NCBI RefSeq assembly: GCF_001307315.1
Contig: NZ_LGUC01000001.1
Coordinates: forward strand, 1,488,001 to 1,552,000
Direction: 5' to 3'
Length of the DNA: 64,000 nucleotides
From: Halolamina pelagica
Lineage (GTDB): Archaea; Halobacteriota; Halobacteria; Halobacteriales; Haloferacaceae
Shown here: piece after piece, positions 10,384-19,020 of the stretch
Layout: each line of letters opens with the position of its first letter
How positions within the stretch are numbered: position 1 is the stretch's first letter
Notes under the pieces: model-generated
Databases searched by the model: none
What the model was told of the DNA's origin: nothing
Seen by the model: only the letters and a program-made list of their open reading frames with translations
Translations under genes and position numbers: made by a program

Positions 10384-11364
10384 TCAGGCCTCGGGCGCGG
10401 CGTCGATCGTCGGCACCTCGACAGAATCGAGCACGTCGGCGATCACACTCGTCTTCTCGACGCCGTCAACCTGCGCCTCCGGTGTGAGAACGAGTCGGTG
10501 GGCCAGTGCGGGGGCGGCGACGGCTTTCACGTCGTCGGGGGTGAGGAACGCCCGGGCGTTCAGGGTCGCGTGGGCGCGGCCGATCTCGAACAGTCGCTGG
10601 GTCCCGCGCGGGGAGACGCCGACTTCGACCCGGCGGTCCTGTCGGGTTGCCCGGGCCACGTCGGCGATGTACTCGAGCAGGTCCGGATCGGCGTGAACGG
10701 TCTCGGGAACCTGCTGAAGCGTTTCGACCATCCCCTCCCCCAGCACGCGCTCGACCGAGGGCACCTGTTCGGTACGGCCGGCGCGGCGACGGAGCAGCTC
10801 GATCTCGCCGTCACGTTCGGGGTACCCCATCGAGTCTTTCACGGCGAATCGGTCGACCTGGGCCTCCGGCAGCGGGAACGTTCCCTCGCTCTCGACGGGG
10901 TTCTGGGTCGCGATCACGATGAACGGCTCCGGGAGCTCCCGGGTCTCGCCCTCGACGGTGACCTGCCCCTCCGCCATCGCCTCCAGCAGCGCGGCCTGTG
11001 TTTTCGGCGGCGCGCGGTTTATCTCGTCGGCCAGGACGACGTTGGCGAACACCGGCCCGGGTTGGAACTCGAAGTCGCCCTCGCTCTCGTGGAACACGTT
11101 CGTCCCCGTGATGTCGGCCGGCAGCAGATCCGGCGTGAACTGAATGCGGGAGAAGGAGAGCCCCAGTGCCTTCGAAACGCTCTGGGCGGTCAGCGTCTTC
11201 CCCGTTCCGGGTACGTCCTCGAGCAGGACGTGACCGCGGGCGAGAACACCCACAAGCACGGTTTCGAGGAATTCGCGGCGGACGATCACGGCGCCCTCGA
11301 TGGCGTCGAGCACCGCGGCACAGCGCTCGCCCGCCTCCGAGGCGGAGGGCGTGTCAGTCGTCAT
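10384..11364 (-). CDS. MoxR-family AAA+ ATPase
   Basis: 326 residues. Walker A EDVPGTGKTLTAQ near residues 53-65, Walker B VLADEINRAPPKTQ near 110 and sensor tract IATQNPVE near 150 identify the MoxR family of chaperone-like ATPases. These usually act with von Willebrand factor A or DUF58 proteins in assembling other complexes. No such partner is adjacent here, so the client is unknown. The C-terminal lid domain (LTPDDVKAVAAPALAHRLVL) is complete. Confidence 0.92.
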   Translation of the reverse strand: MTTDTPSASEAGERCAAVLDAIEGAVIVRREFLETVLVGVLARGHVLLEDVPGTGKTLTAQSVSKALGLSFSRIQFTPDLLPADITGTNVFHESEGDFEFQPGPVFANVVLADEINRAPPKTQAALLEAMAEGQVTVEGETRELPEPFIVIATQNPVESEGTFPLPEAQVDRFAVKDSMGYPERDGEIELLRRRAGRTEQVPSVERVLGEGMVETLQQVPETVHADPDLLEYIADVARATRQDRRVEVGVSPRGTQRLFEIGRAHATLNARAFLTPDDVKAVAAPALAHRLVLTPEAQVDGVEKTSVIADVLDSVEVPTIDAAPEA

Positions 11365-11493
11365 TCAGCCGTACTTACCACGGGGGCCCTAAGTTCCTGT
11401 CCTCGACACCAACGTGAACAATCAACACACAGCCTCGCGTTCACACTCGGGGGTCGACCAGTCGAGAGGGGTTGGCGCCGCTTCCAGCGGCAG

Positions 11494-12054
11494 TCAGTTC
11501 CCGCCCGTACGGTCCTCGATATCCGACGCGATGCTGTCGAGTTCCCGGAAGATTTCGCTGTCCGACGGCGTCCCCTCCCACGTTCGGCCGTAGGTCACGA
11601 GATTCAGGCCGACGGTTCCCCCGACGACGAGGTCTGCGCCGGGTTCGCCCCACTCGGCGCCCATCACGTCGAACTTCGTCGCGAACGCGCTGGTCATCAC
11701 CCACGAGTTCCAGGTCGCCCCGCAGTCGTCGCCGAGCAGCGCGACCACGCGTCCATCGGCGATCCACTCGGCGGTTCGGTTCGGGGAGCGGTCCGTGCCG
11801 CCGGGCACCACGACGACGCCGGCGTCGGCCGGCTCACTCGCCGTGGATACCGAATCCGGCACCGAGAGGTCGAGCCCGTCGAGGGCGACCGTCTGTCGGT
11901 TGAGCGTCGCGAACGGCTGCTCCGGGGTGGGAGTCCCGCCGAGGCTGCTACAGCCGGCCAGTGCCGACCCCACCGTCGATACACCCACGGCGAGTAGCGC
12001 CCGTCGACTGAGTGATACGGACCAGTCCTCGTCGTCGCCGATTTCCCGTCGCAT
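11494..12054 (-). CDS. Tat-type secreted lipoprotein of unknown function
   Basis: 186 residues starting MRREIGDDEDWS; this start is preferred to one 15 codons upstream because it places the twin-Arg segment (SLSRRALLAVGVS) and lipobox (ALAGC) at normal distances. After cleavage the Cys would be lipid-modified and the protein held on the outer face of the membrane. The mature domain contains VVVVPGGTDRSPN and ALLGDDCGATWNS, suggesting a Rossmann-like alpha/beta fold, but I do not recognise the family. Confidence 0.75.
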   Translation of the reverse strand: MRREIGDDEDWSVSLSRRALLAVGVSTVGSALAGCSSLGGTPTPEQPFATLNRQTVALDGLDLSVPDSVSTASEPADAGVVVVPGGTDRSPNRTAEWIADGRVVALLGDDCGATWNSWVMTSAFATKFDVMGAEWGEPGADLVVGGTVGLNLVTYGRTWEGTPSDSEIFRELDSIASDIEDRTGGN

Positions 12055-12130
12055 GGCGGTCGGGTTGTGGGGTCGGATAAATCGTTCACTGAGGCACACG
12101 TCCGCGTTTCACCCTATCAGTGAGTTTTCA

Positions 12131-12892
12131 TCAATCGAAATCCGGTTTACGTCCCTCGCGGAAGGCGTCGACGCCCTCCTCGTGAGCGGGCGTGTCGTAG
12201 GCTAGCGACTGGATTCGGGCCTCTTGGCTGATTCCATCGCGCAACGGGAGGCCGATGCTGTCGTGGATCGCCTCTTTCGCGAGGCCGATGTTCTCCGTCG
12301 GGCGGTTCTGTAGCGTCTGAACCAACTCGTCGACGCGCGCATCGAGCTCGTCGTCGGGGACGGTCTCGTTGACGAGGTCCATCGCCGCCGCAGCGTCGGC
12401 GTCGACGAGGTCGCCGGTGAACGCGAGTTCTTTCGTCTTCCGGAGGCCAATCAGGCGCGGGAGCATCGCCGTCGCACCCATGTCCGGGATCAGCCCGACG
12501 TTGATGAAGCTCGCGCCGAACCGTGCCGAGTCGGCGGCGTAGGCGAAGTCGGAGACGGCGACCAGCGAGAGGCCGGCGCCGACGGCGTCGCCGTTGACGT
12601 TCGCGACGATCGGCACCGGCGCCGAGAGCGCGTTCTCGGCCACGCGGCCGAACGTGGACCGAACGCGCTCGTACGCTTCCGCGGTCGTCCAGTCCCGCTC
12701 GGCCATCGCGTCGATGTCGCCGCCGGCTGAGAACGACGACCCCTCGCCGGTGATGACGGCGACGTCGTGGGTGTCCGGGTCGAGATCGCCGAGTTGGTCG
12801 GCCAACTCGGCGGCGACCTCGGGGGTCATCGCGTTGCGAACGTCGGGGCGGTCGAACGTGATTCGCCGGACAGCTCCGTCGGTGACTCGCAT
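12131..12892 (-). CDS. Crotonase-family protein, PaaG-like ring-epoxide/enoyl-CoA isomerase
   Basis: 253 residues. Crotonase fold with oxyanion-hole tracts SFSAGGDIDAM and NGDAVGAGLSLVAVSD. Neither of the two hydratase Glu residues is present (ELA is replaced by SLV, and the PEIG position is NVG). Instead there is GLIPDMGATAMLPR, whose Asp matches the catalytic Asp of PaaG (IPDSGGTWLLPR in E. coli). PaaG converts ring-1,2-epoxyphenylacetyl-CoA to oxepin-CoA, and the gene sits beside the epoxidase cluster, so that role is likely. The start MRVTDG at 12892 is chosen because longer extensions run antisense through the regulator. Confidence 0.78.
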   Translation of the reverse strand: MRVTDGAVRRITFDRPDVRNAMTPEVAAELADQLGDLDPDTHDVAVITGEGSSFSAGGDIDAMAERDWTTAEAYERVRSTFGRVAENALSAPVPIVANVNGDAVGAGLSLVAVSDFAYAADSARFGASFINVGLIPDMGATAMLPRLIGLRKTKELAFTGDLVDADAAAAMDLVNETVPDDELDARVDELVQTLQNRPTENIGLAKEAIHDSIGLPLRDGISQEARIQSLAYDTPAHEEGVDAFREGRKPDFD

Positions 12893-12915
12893 GCCCGTAG
12901 TGTGGGGGCGAGGCC

Positions 12916-13566
12916 TTAGTTCCCGCCGACGCCGAACAGCTGTGCGAACAGCGCGCCCTGTCCCCGACGGAGGCGCTCGAGAAAGGCCGATTTGCTGATA
13001 CCGATCGCGTCGGCGACCTCGGTGGCAGTCACCTCGCGGGGCACGGTGAAGTAACCCATGTCGGCGGCGGTGCGGAGCGCTTCGGTCTGTGCGGGAGTGA
13101 GATCCCACCGCTCGGCGACGGTCGTGTCCTCACCCGGCCCGAGTGCGTACACCCGCTCCAGTTCGACACCTACGGTCTCGCCGGCGGTCTCCATCACGGC
13201 CTGCAGGATCTCCTGGCCGACGACGGCGCCGGTGAGGATGGCGTCGCCGCGCTCGTAGCGAAGCGACTCGACGACGAACCCCGCGCTGACGAGCTCGTGG
13301 ACGACGCTGCGCTGCAGTGAGAGACAGCGGTAGCTGTACCGGCCGTCGGCGACGCCGCGGTACAGATACCGGATGCGGTCGTCGGCGTCGAGTGTGGCAG
13401 TGAGCTCATCGTTCGCCGGGGAGCTGAACCGGAGCAGCACGTTGCCGTCGTCGCGGAGCAGCGGCGGCGCAACGTCGATCGTCGCGGCGGCGGCCCGGCT
13501 CGCGTCCGCGAGCGGACAGTCCTCGCCCCTGATGCGGAACTCCGCCATCAGACACTCGTCGATCAT
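12916..13566 (-). CDS. Bacterioopsin-activator-type HTH_10 transcription regulator
   Basis: 216 residues. The C-terminal ~55 residues are an HTH_10 domain (WDLTPAQTEALRTAADMGYF then VTATEVADAIGISKSAFLER). The N-terminal part is a ligand-sensing domain of the kind joined to HTH_10 in haloarchaea. The gene is divergent from paaA with an 83-base gap containing a shared TTTAAA element, so it probably senses phenylacetate or its CoA ester and controls the cluster. That function is inferred from context. A second in-frame ATG is six codons in. Confidence 0.85.
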   Translation of the reverse strand: MIDECLMAEFRIRGEDCPLADASRAAAATIDVAPPLLRDDGNVLLRFSSPANDELTATLDADDRIRYLYRGVADGRYSYRCLSLQRSVVHELVSAGFVVESLRYERGDAILTGAVVGQEILQAVMETAGETVGVELERVYALGPGEDTTVAERWDLTPAQTEALRTAADMGYFTVPREVTATEVADAIGISKSAFLERLRRGQGALFAQLFGVGGN

Positions 13567-13587
13567 CGGCGAGGGAACGCGCTCGTG

Positions 13588-13622
13588 TGGTTTAAAACCC
13601 GTCTATAGACTGCCGAACGGGT
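13588..13622. promoter_or_regulatory. Divergent regulator/paaA promoter with inverted repeat
   Basis: A palindromic AT core (GTTTAAAAC, 13589-13597) lies 23-31 bases before the regulator start, fitting a TATA box for a leaderless minus-strand transcript. CTATAGAC at 13603-13610 may serve paaA. ACCCGT (13597-13602) and ACGGGT (13617-13622) are inverted repeats that bracket this element and could be an operator. The position is clear; the operator role is inferred. Confidence 0.5.
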
Positions 13623-13649
13623 AAGGTCGGGCGTCGGCAAGGAACGATC

Positions 13650-14591
13650 ATGAACATCGAGGAGGTCAAAGAGCAGGCCGAACCACGGGCGTTCAGCCCC
13701 CGCGACGACCTGCCCCGGGAGTACCGCGAGGCGGCGACGCGGATGCTCGAGTTCCACGCGAACAGCGAGATCATGGGCGCGTACCTGGAGCGCCCGTTCA
13801 TCCGGAAGGCGCCGAGCCTCGAGCGGAAGATGGCGTTCAGCGCGAAGACACAGGACGAGATCGGCCACGGGCAGATGCTGTACCGGGCCGCGGAGTCGCT
13901 GGGGATCAAGACCCGCGACGAGATGCTCGAGGACCTCGCCAACGGCGACGGGAAGTTCCTCAACTGCTTCCACTACCCGATGGAGCGCTACGTCGAGACG
14001 CCGATGATCGCCTTCTTCGTCGACGGCGCGGCGATGCGCCGGCAGGCGACGCTGAAGTCCTCGAGCTGGGAGCCGTACGCCCACGCGATGGACAAGATCT
14101 GCTTCGAGGAGGGGATGCACGTCAAACACGGCGAGTCCATCCTCCGGGAGCTGATGAGCGGCTCCAAGAAGGAACAGGAGATGACCCAGGAAGCGTTCGA
14201 GGAGTGGTGGCCGCGCATCCTCCAGTTCTTCGGCCCCACGGACGACCAGAGCACGCACCACGACTTCGCCGAACAGGTCGGCCTGAAGACGAAGTCCAAC
14301 GACGAGCTCCGGAACGCGTTCCTCAACACGTACATGCCGAAAGCCGAGAAGTACGGGCTGGAGATCCCCGAGGAACCCCGCATCCGGGACAACGGCGACG
14401 GCACCTACGAGGTCGTCGAGGACGATCTCGATTGGGAGGAGTTCTTCACCGTCTCGAAAAACGAGTACGCGGGCAGCAAGCAACAGATCGACAGTCGAGC
14501 GCGGGCTCAGGAGGCCGTCCAGTGGGTCCGGGACATGCTTGACGGGCAGGCGACCACCGGCGACGGCCCGACGCCGCAGGCGGCCGACTGA
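13650..14591 (+). CDS. paaA: 1,2-phenylacetyl-CoA epoxidase catalytic subunit PaaA
   Basis: 313 residues, the usual PaaA length. Carboxylate-bridged di-iron oxygenase that inserts oxygen into the ring of phenylacetyl-CoA. Iron-ligand helices are visible: RMLEFHANSEIMG, FSAKTQDEIGHGQMLY (ExxH) and ICFEEGMHVKHG (ExxxH). First gene of paaABCD with 2-base spacing to paaB. A divergent HTH_10 regulator upstream probably controls it. Confidence 0.95.
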   Translation: MNIEEVKEQAEPRAFSPRDDLPREYREAATRMLEFHANSEIMGAYLERPFIRKAPSLERKMAFSAKTQDEIGHGQMLYRAAESLGIKTRDEMLEDLANGDGKFLNCFHYPMERYVETPMIAFFVDGAAMRRQATLKSSSWEPYAHAMDKICFEEGMHVKHGESILRELMSGSKKEQEMTQEAFEEWWPRILQFFGPTDDQSTHHDFAEQVGLKTKSNDELRNAFLNTYMPKAEKYGLEIPEEPRIRDNGDGTYEVVEDDLDWEEFFTVSKNEYAGSKQQIDSRARAQEAVQWVRDMLDGQATTGDGPTPQAAD

Positions 14592-14593
14592 CC

Positions 14594-15111
14594 ATGATCT
14601 GGGAAGTGTTCCGCCAGTCGGCGCCCGACGACGCCCACGAACACTGTGGGAACGTCCACGCGCCCGACCGGGAGATGGCCAAGCAGTTCTCCGTGATCCA
14701 GCACGGGCGCCGCAAGCCGACGCGTTCGCTGTGGGTCGCCCCCAGGAGCGAGTCAGCGGCGTGTACGGCGACGAGGACGCCGGCCCCGTCGACGGTGAGA
14801 CCGACTGGGAGGTGTTCAAACAGGCGAAAGCGGGCGGCTACCACGAGCACTGCGGCGACGTGACCGCCGACGGCGTCGACGCCGCGAAAGCGGCGGCCGA
14901 CGAGGCGTACGGCGAGGACGATCCCAACAGTCTCTGGCTCGTTCAGTCACGCTATGTCGGCGAGATAACCGACGAGGAGGTCGCGTTCGGCGGCACCACG
15001 AACAAGGCGTACCGGTTCGCCCAGACGTACAACGTCGACCCGGCGGCCGAGGAGGTGGCGGCCTCCGAGACCGAACAGATCGAGGCCGAACGCCAGCGGG
15101 GTGACAGCTAA
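14594..15111 (+). CDS. paaB: Phenylacetyl-CoA epoxidase subunit PaaB, tandem two-domain form (frameshifted)
   Basis: 172 residues after repair. Bacterial PaaB is about 95 residues. Here the same unit occurs twice: IWEVFRQSAPDDAHEHCGNV at residues 2-21 and DWEVFKQAKAGGYHEHCGDV near residue 71, each followed by a SLWV/SLWL strand. The frame breaks at the five-C run 14739-14743 between the units, and one added C joins them (VAPQERVSG). PaaB is a structural/regulatory subunit of the epoxidase. It overlaps paaC by one base. Confidence 0.88.
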
Positions 15112-15938
15112 TGGCGACGAGTCGATCGGACCTCGGGGCGCCGGACGAACTCAGCGAGCGGGAGCGCGACGCCGTCGAGGCCCAGCTGTTCCGGCTCGCC
15201 GACGACGAGTACATCCAGGCCGAGCGCTACACGTTCTGGCAGGTGCGGGCGCCCACGCTGGAGTCGGACCTCGCGGTGGCGAACAACGCCCAGGACGAGC
15301 TCGGCCACGCCCGGCTCTGGTACGACGCGATCCAGCAGTTCGGCTACTCCGAGGAGTCGCTGCTCTGGGAGAGCGAGCCCGACGACTTCCAACACAGTAC
15401 GCTCGTCGAACTCCCGTTCTCGGAGGGCGACTGGGGCGACGCGATCCTCCGGGGCTACCTCTACGACGTGGCCGAGGAGATCCGCCTCGCCGCGCTGGAG
15501 GAGTCGACGTACCGGGAGATCCGCGAGCGAACGAGCCGCATCCAGGGCGAGGAGGACTACCACGTCGAGCACGCCGAGAACTGGCTGCGCCGGATGGCCG
15601 ACGACGAGGAGGCGCGCCAGCGCGTGCAGGCGGCGCTCGACCGGCTCTACCCGTACGCGCTGACGCTGTTCGAGCCAGTCGGAGATATCGAAGAGGACAT
15701 CGTCGACCTCGGTATCCGCGACGCCACGCTCGAGGAGATGCGCGATGAGTGGCAGGAGCGCACGACCGCGTTCCTCACCGACCTCGGCTTCGAGGTGCCG
15801 ACCGACGCCGAGCCGGCGACGCCGACGGGTCGGGACAACGAACACACCCAGCACTGGCACGACCTGCACGAGGAGATGGTCTCCTCGTACCGAAACCTCG
15901 GTCGCCACGAAGCGACCACGCTCATGGACGATGAGTAG
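15111..15938 (+). CDS. paaC: 1,2-phenylacetyl-CoA epoxidase structural subunit PaaC
   Basis: 275 residues, ferritin-like helical protein that pairs with PaaA. The helix motifs VRAPTLESDLAVANNAQDEL, LGHARLWYDAI and GEEDYHVEHAENWL match PaaC. In bacteria PaaC lacks a working di-iron centre but is required for PaaA stability. Start ATG 15111 overlaps the paaB stop; the end overlaps paaD by 8 bases. One polycistronic unit with paaA, paaB and paaD. Confidence 0.94.
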   Translation: MATSRSDLGAPDELSERERDAVEAQLFRLADDEYIQAERYTFWQVRAPTLESDLAVANNAQDELGHARLWYDAIQQFGYSEESLLWESEPDDFQHSTLVELPFSEGDWGDAILRGYLYDVAEEIRLAALEESTYREIRERTSRIQGEEDYHVEHAENWLRRMADDEEARQRVQAALDRLYPYALTLFEPVGDIEEDIVDLGIRDATLEEMRDEWQERTTAFLTDLGFEVPTDAEPATPTGRDNEHTQHWHDLHEEMVSSYRNLGRHEATTLMDDE

Positions 15939-16383
15939 CGAGCCCAACGACCCCGACGAGTTCGACCGCCCGCGGGCGGACGCCGACGCTACGCCGTGTG
16001 GCTACACCGAGTACGACACCAAAGAGCGCACCACGGAGGAGGTGCCCGCGACCGGCGAGGACGCCGACGGCCTCGAACGCGAGGTCTGGGCCGCGCTGTA
16101 CGGGGTCGAGGACCCGGAGATGCCCGTCAGCGTCGTCGATCTGGGGCTGATCTACGGGCTCGAACTCGACGACGGGGACGCCACGATCGACATGACGCTG
16201 ACCTACAGCGGCTGTCCCGCCCGCGAGATCATCCTCGAGGAGGTCGAGGCGGCGGCCGCGGGCGTCGACGGCGTCGACGACGCCGAGGTCCGCCTCGTCT
16301 GGGCGCCGGACTGGTCGCTCGACCTCGTCACCGAACAGGGGAAGGAAGCGCTCCGGGAGTTCGGCATCAGCGTGGAGCGATGA
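15931..16383 (+). CDS. paaD: PaaD, MIP18/DUF59 domain part
   Basis: 150 residues. An acidic N-terminal extension precedes a DUF59 (MIP18) domain with VEDPEMPVSVVDLGLIYGLE, TLTYSGCPAREII and VRLVWAPDWSLDLVTE. PaaD is needed for maturing the epoxidase, probably by Fe-S or iron loading. In bacteria one PaaD polypeptide also carries a C-terminal zinc-ribbon; here the protein stops after the DUF59 domain and the ribbon is encoded by the next gene, whose start overlaps by 4 bases. Confidence 0.9.
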   Translation: MSSEPNDPDEFDRPRADADATPCGYTEYDTKERTTEEVPATGEDADGLEREVWAALYGVEDPEMPVSVVDLGLIYGLELDDGDATIDMTLTYSGCPAREIILEEVEAAAAGVDGVDDAEVRLVWAPDWSLDLVTEQGKEALREFGISVER

Positions 16384-16580
16384 GCGACGACGCTACCGGG
16401 CCGACCCCCGGCTCGGGCGAGCAGGACCCGAGCGTCACGACCAGCGGCGAGACGACGGGCGCGGAGTGCCCGTACTGCGGCTCGGAGAACACCGAGCGCG
16501 AGCACCCCCGGGGCCCCTCGCGCTGTCAGTCGATCCACTACTGCAACGACTGCCTCCAGCAGTTCAAGAAGTTCGAGTAA
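16380..16580 (+). CDS. Zinc-ribbon protein equivalent to the C-terminal domain of PaaD
   Basis: 66 residues: a disordered acidic/Ser-Thr N-terminus, then CPYCGSENTEREHPRGPSRC and CNDCLQQFKKF. The spacing (CxxC, then a basic segment, Cys, YxCNxC) parallels the C-terminus of E. coli PaaD (CPRC...STACKALYRC.DC). The start overlaps the end of paaD (ATGA), so the bacterial two-domain PaaD is split into two coupled genes. It should bind zinc or an Fe-S cluster. The homology is by motif spacing and context. Confidence 0.82.
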   Translation: MSDDATGPTPGSGEQDPSVTTSGETTGAECPYCGSENTEREHPRGPSRCQSIHYCNDCLQQFKKFE

Positions 16581-16607
16581 GGGGGCGGAGAACGGCGGAT
16601 CGGCGCG

Positions 16608-17084
16608 CTAGGCGGCCTCTTCCTCGGCGTCCTTCCGCTTGATCAGGAACTTCATGTCCCCCTCCAGAACCACGGTGTCGTCCTGGTTCTCCATCACGCA
16701 GTCTAGCACGACCAGCCCGGCGTCCTCGCGGCTGAGCTCCTTCTTCTCCGAGACTTCCATCTCCAGCTGGAGCGTGTCGCCGATGGTGACGGGGTTCGGG
16801 AGGTCCATGTAGTTCATCCCCAGGAAGGCGACGGCGGTGCGCTCGACGATACCGGTGCGGTAGACGAACCCGGTGGCCTGTACGAACGTCATCGGCCCGT
16901 GGGCGATGCGCTCGCCGAACTCCTGCTCCTCGGCGTACTCCGCGTTGGTGTGGAGCTCCGTCCAGTCGCCGCTGAGCGCGGAGTGCATCACGAAGTCCGA
17001 CTCGGTGACGGTGCGACCGACGCTGATGAACTCTTCGCCGACCTCGAAGTCCTCGAAGTAGTGCGGTTCGTAGCTGTAAGCCAT
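16608..17084 (-). CDS. MaoC-like (R)-specific hydratase
   Basis: 158 residues, hotdog fold. The MaoC hydratase signature is visible: TVTESDFVMHSALSGDWTEL with catalytic Asp/His, followed by FGERIAHGPM. In bacterial PaaZ the C-terminal domain is a MaoC hydratase that opens oxepin-CoA. Since no paaZ is seen here, this stand-alone MaoC protein is a candidate for that step. It converges on the paaD ribbon gene with a 27-base gap. The start MAYSYEPHYFEDFEVG is standard for the family. Confidence 0.85.
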   Translation of the reverse strand: MAYSYEPHYFEDFEVGEEFISVGRTVTESDFVMHSALSGDWTELHTNAEYAEEQEFGERIAHGPMTFVQATGFVYRTGIVERTAVAFLGMNYMDLPNPVTIGDTLQLEMEVSEKKELSREDAGLVVLDCVMENQDDTVVLEGDMKFLIKRKDAEEEAA

Positions 17085-17198
17085 ACCCCCGGGTTCGCCC
17101 AGTCGCCGTATATAGCTCCCGGAGGCGAGGCAGGGACCGACGGCGCCGACCCCCGCCGACCGGCACTCCTTTGCACGCGCTGGCGGAAGGGGCCGTCT

Positions 17199-17597
17199 AT
17201 GTCCGAAGTTCCTGAAGCGACCCGCGAGCGCGTGGCGTCGGACCCGTTCTGTGCGAAACTCGGTATCGAGGTCGTCGACCTCTCGGCGGGCCGCGCCGTC
17301 GCGGAACTCGCCGTCACCGACGAGCTCCTGAACTTCCACGGCACGCCCCACGGCGGCGCCGTCTACTCGCTGGCCGACGCCGCCTTCGCCGCGGCATCGA
17401 ACTCCCGCGGGGAGACGGCGCTGGCGCTCGAGACGAACATCTCCTACCTCGACACCGTCGACGTGGGTGACAGCCTGACCGCGACCGCCCAGGAGACCCA
17501 TCTCGCGGGCAAAACGGGCGAGTACGAGGTCGAGGTCGCCAACGAGAGCGGGGACCGCGTGGCGACGTTCCGCGGACGGGTGTACCGCCCCGAGTGA
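17199..17597 (+). CDS. paaI: PaaI-type hotdog thioesterase
   Basis: 132 residues. Hotdog thioesterase with the LNFHGTPHGGAVYSLADAAF helix motif of the PaaI family, which hydrolyses phenylacetyl-CoA and ring-hydroxylated CoA esters to free trapped CoA. The surrounding paa genes support this role. It is divergent from the MaoC gene and convergent with paaK. A second PaaI-like gene occurs at 23491. Confidence 0.88.
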   Translation: MSEVPEATRERVASDPFCAKLGIEVVDLSAGRAVAELAVTDELLNFHGTPHGGAVYSLADAAFAAASNSRGETALALETNISYLDTVDVGDSLTATAQETHLAGKTGEYEVEVANESGDRVATFRGRVYRPE

Positions 17598-17625
17598 GCC
17601 GGTGGCGGGCCGCCCGCGGCAGCGC

Positions 17626-18911
17626 CTATCGGTGGTCGTAGACGCGCTGGACCTTCCCGACCTCGGTGCGGGCGATCCCGCCGGGCTCGACCAGCGTGAG
17701 CTCGTCCGGCGTGAAGCTGAGGACGTTCTCCAGCCGTTCGAGGATCTCCTCCCGCAGTTCCGTGTGGCCCCTGTCGCTGTCCTCGGCGCGCTCGACGGTG
17801 AGCTCCATCACGTCGAGGTTCTCCTCACGGTCGAGATCGATCCGGTAGTGGGGGCAACGCCGTCGATGTCCAGCACCGCGTGCTCGATCTCGCTGGGGTA
17901 GAGGTTCACCCCGCGGACGATCAGCAGGTCGTCGGCGCGACCGGTGACGTTGTCCATCCGGACCATCGTCCGCCCGCACTCACACTCCTCGTAGTCGAGC
18001 GTCGTCAGGTCGCCTGTCCGATAGCGCAGCACTGGCAGCGCCTCCTTCGTGAGCGTCGTGAGCACGAGTTCGCCCTCCTCACCCTCGTCGACCGGCTCGC
18101 CGGTCCGCGGATCGACGACCTCGGGGAGGAAATGGTCCTCCCAGATGTGGAGGCCGTCCTGGGCCTCGTGGCACTCGTTGGAGACGCCGGGACCGATGAT
18201 CTCCGAGAGCCCGTAGATGTCGATCCCGTTCACCCCCAGGCGCTCCTCGATCTCCTCGCGCATGGGGTCGGTGCAGGGTTCGGCGCCGAAGATGACCGTC
18301 GAGATGGGGAGCTCCCGGGGGTCGTAGCCCATCTCCTCGGCGGTCTCGGCGAGGTAGAGCGCGTAGGAGGGCGTACACGTGAACACGTCGCTCTCTAAGT
18401 CGACCATCAGCTCGATCTGTCGTTGGGTCTGCCCACCGCCGACGGGGATCACCGTGGCGCCGAGCTCTTCGACGCCGTAGTGGAGGCCGAGACCGCCGGT
18501 GAACAGCCCGTAGCCGTAGGCGTTCTGCACGGTGTCGCCGGCCTCGGCGCCGGCGGCAGCCAGTGATCGGGCGACGACTTCGCTCCAGACGTCGATGTCG
18601 TCGTCGGTGTAGCCGACGATCTTCGGTTTGCCCGTCGTCCCCGAGGAGGCGTGGATCCGCGTCACCTCGTCGTCGTCGACCGCGAACAACCCGTCGGGGT
18701 ACTCCTCCCGGAAGTCTTCCTTCGTCGTCATCGGGAGCTGTCGCACGTCGTCGACGTCCTGGATGTCCGCCGGCGACACGCCGGCCGCGTCGAGCTTGTC
18801 GCGGTAGAACGGCACGTTCTCGTAGGCTCGTTCGACCGTCTCGCGCAGCCGTTCGGCCTGGAGCTCCCTGATCTCCGACCTGTCGGCCGACTCTATGGGC
18901 TTGTGTACCAT
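17626..18911 (-). CDS. paaK: Phenylacetate-CoA ligase PaaK (frameshifted)
   Basis: 428 residues after repair. AMP-forming ligase with [17 protein letters not shown] (P-loop), [13 protein letters not shown] and [12 protein letters not shown] motifs and a C-terminal lid ([15 protein letters not shown]). It activates phenylacetate to phenylacetyl-CoA, the entry step of the pathway. The frame breaks at the G run 17850-17854; one base restores [14 protein letters not shown]. The start [13 protein letters not shown] at 18911 is chosen by the usual PaaK N-terminus and the AT-rich sequence just upstream. Confidence 0.92.
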
Positions 18912-19020
18912 TCGACACGCTGAGAAGGTACGACGGAAGTAAAAACCATGAGGGTTCGGCAACCCGGTGGGGTTCTCCCCCACGGGAAGCCTTTTCGCCG
19001 AACCGCCAGAACGAACGTCC

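Noticed and set aside
13563-14819. Minus-strand open frame opposite paaA
   Set aside because: Shadow of paaA; His/Arg-rich and without known motifs.
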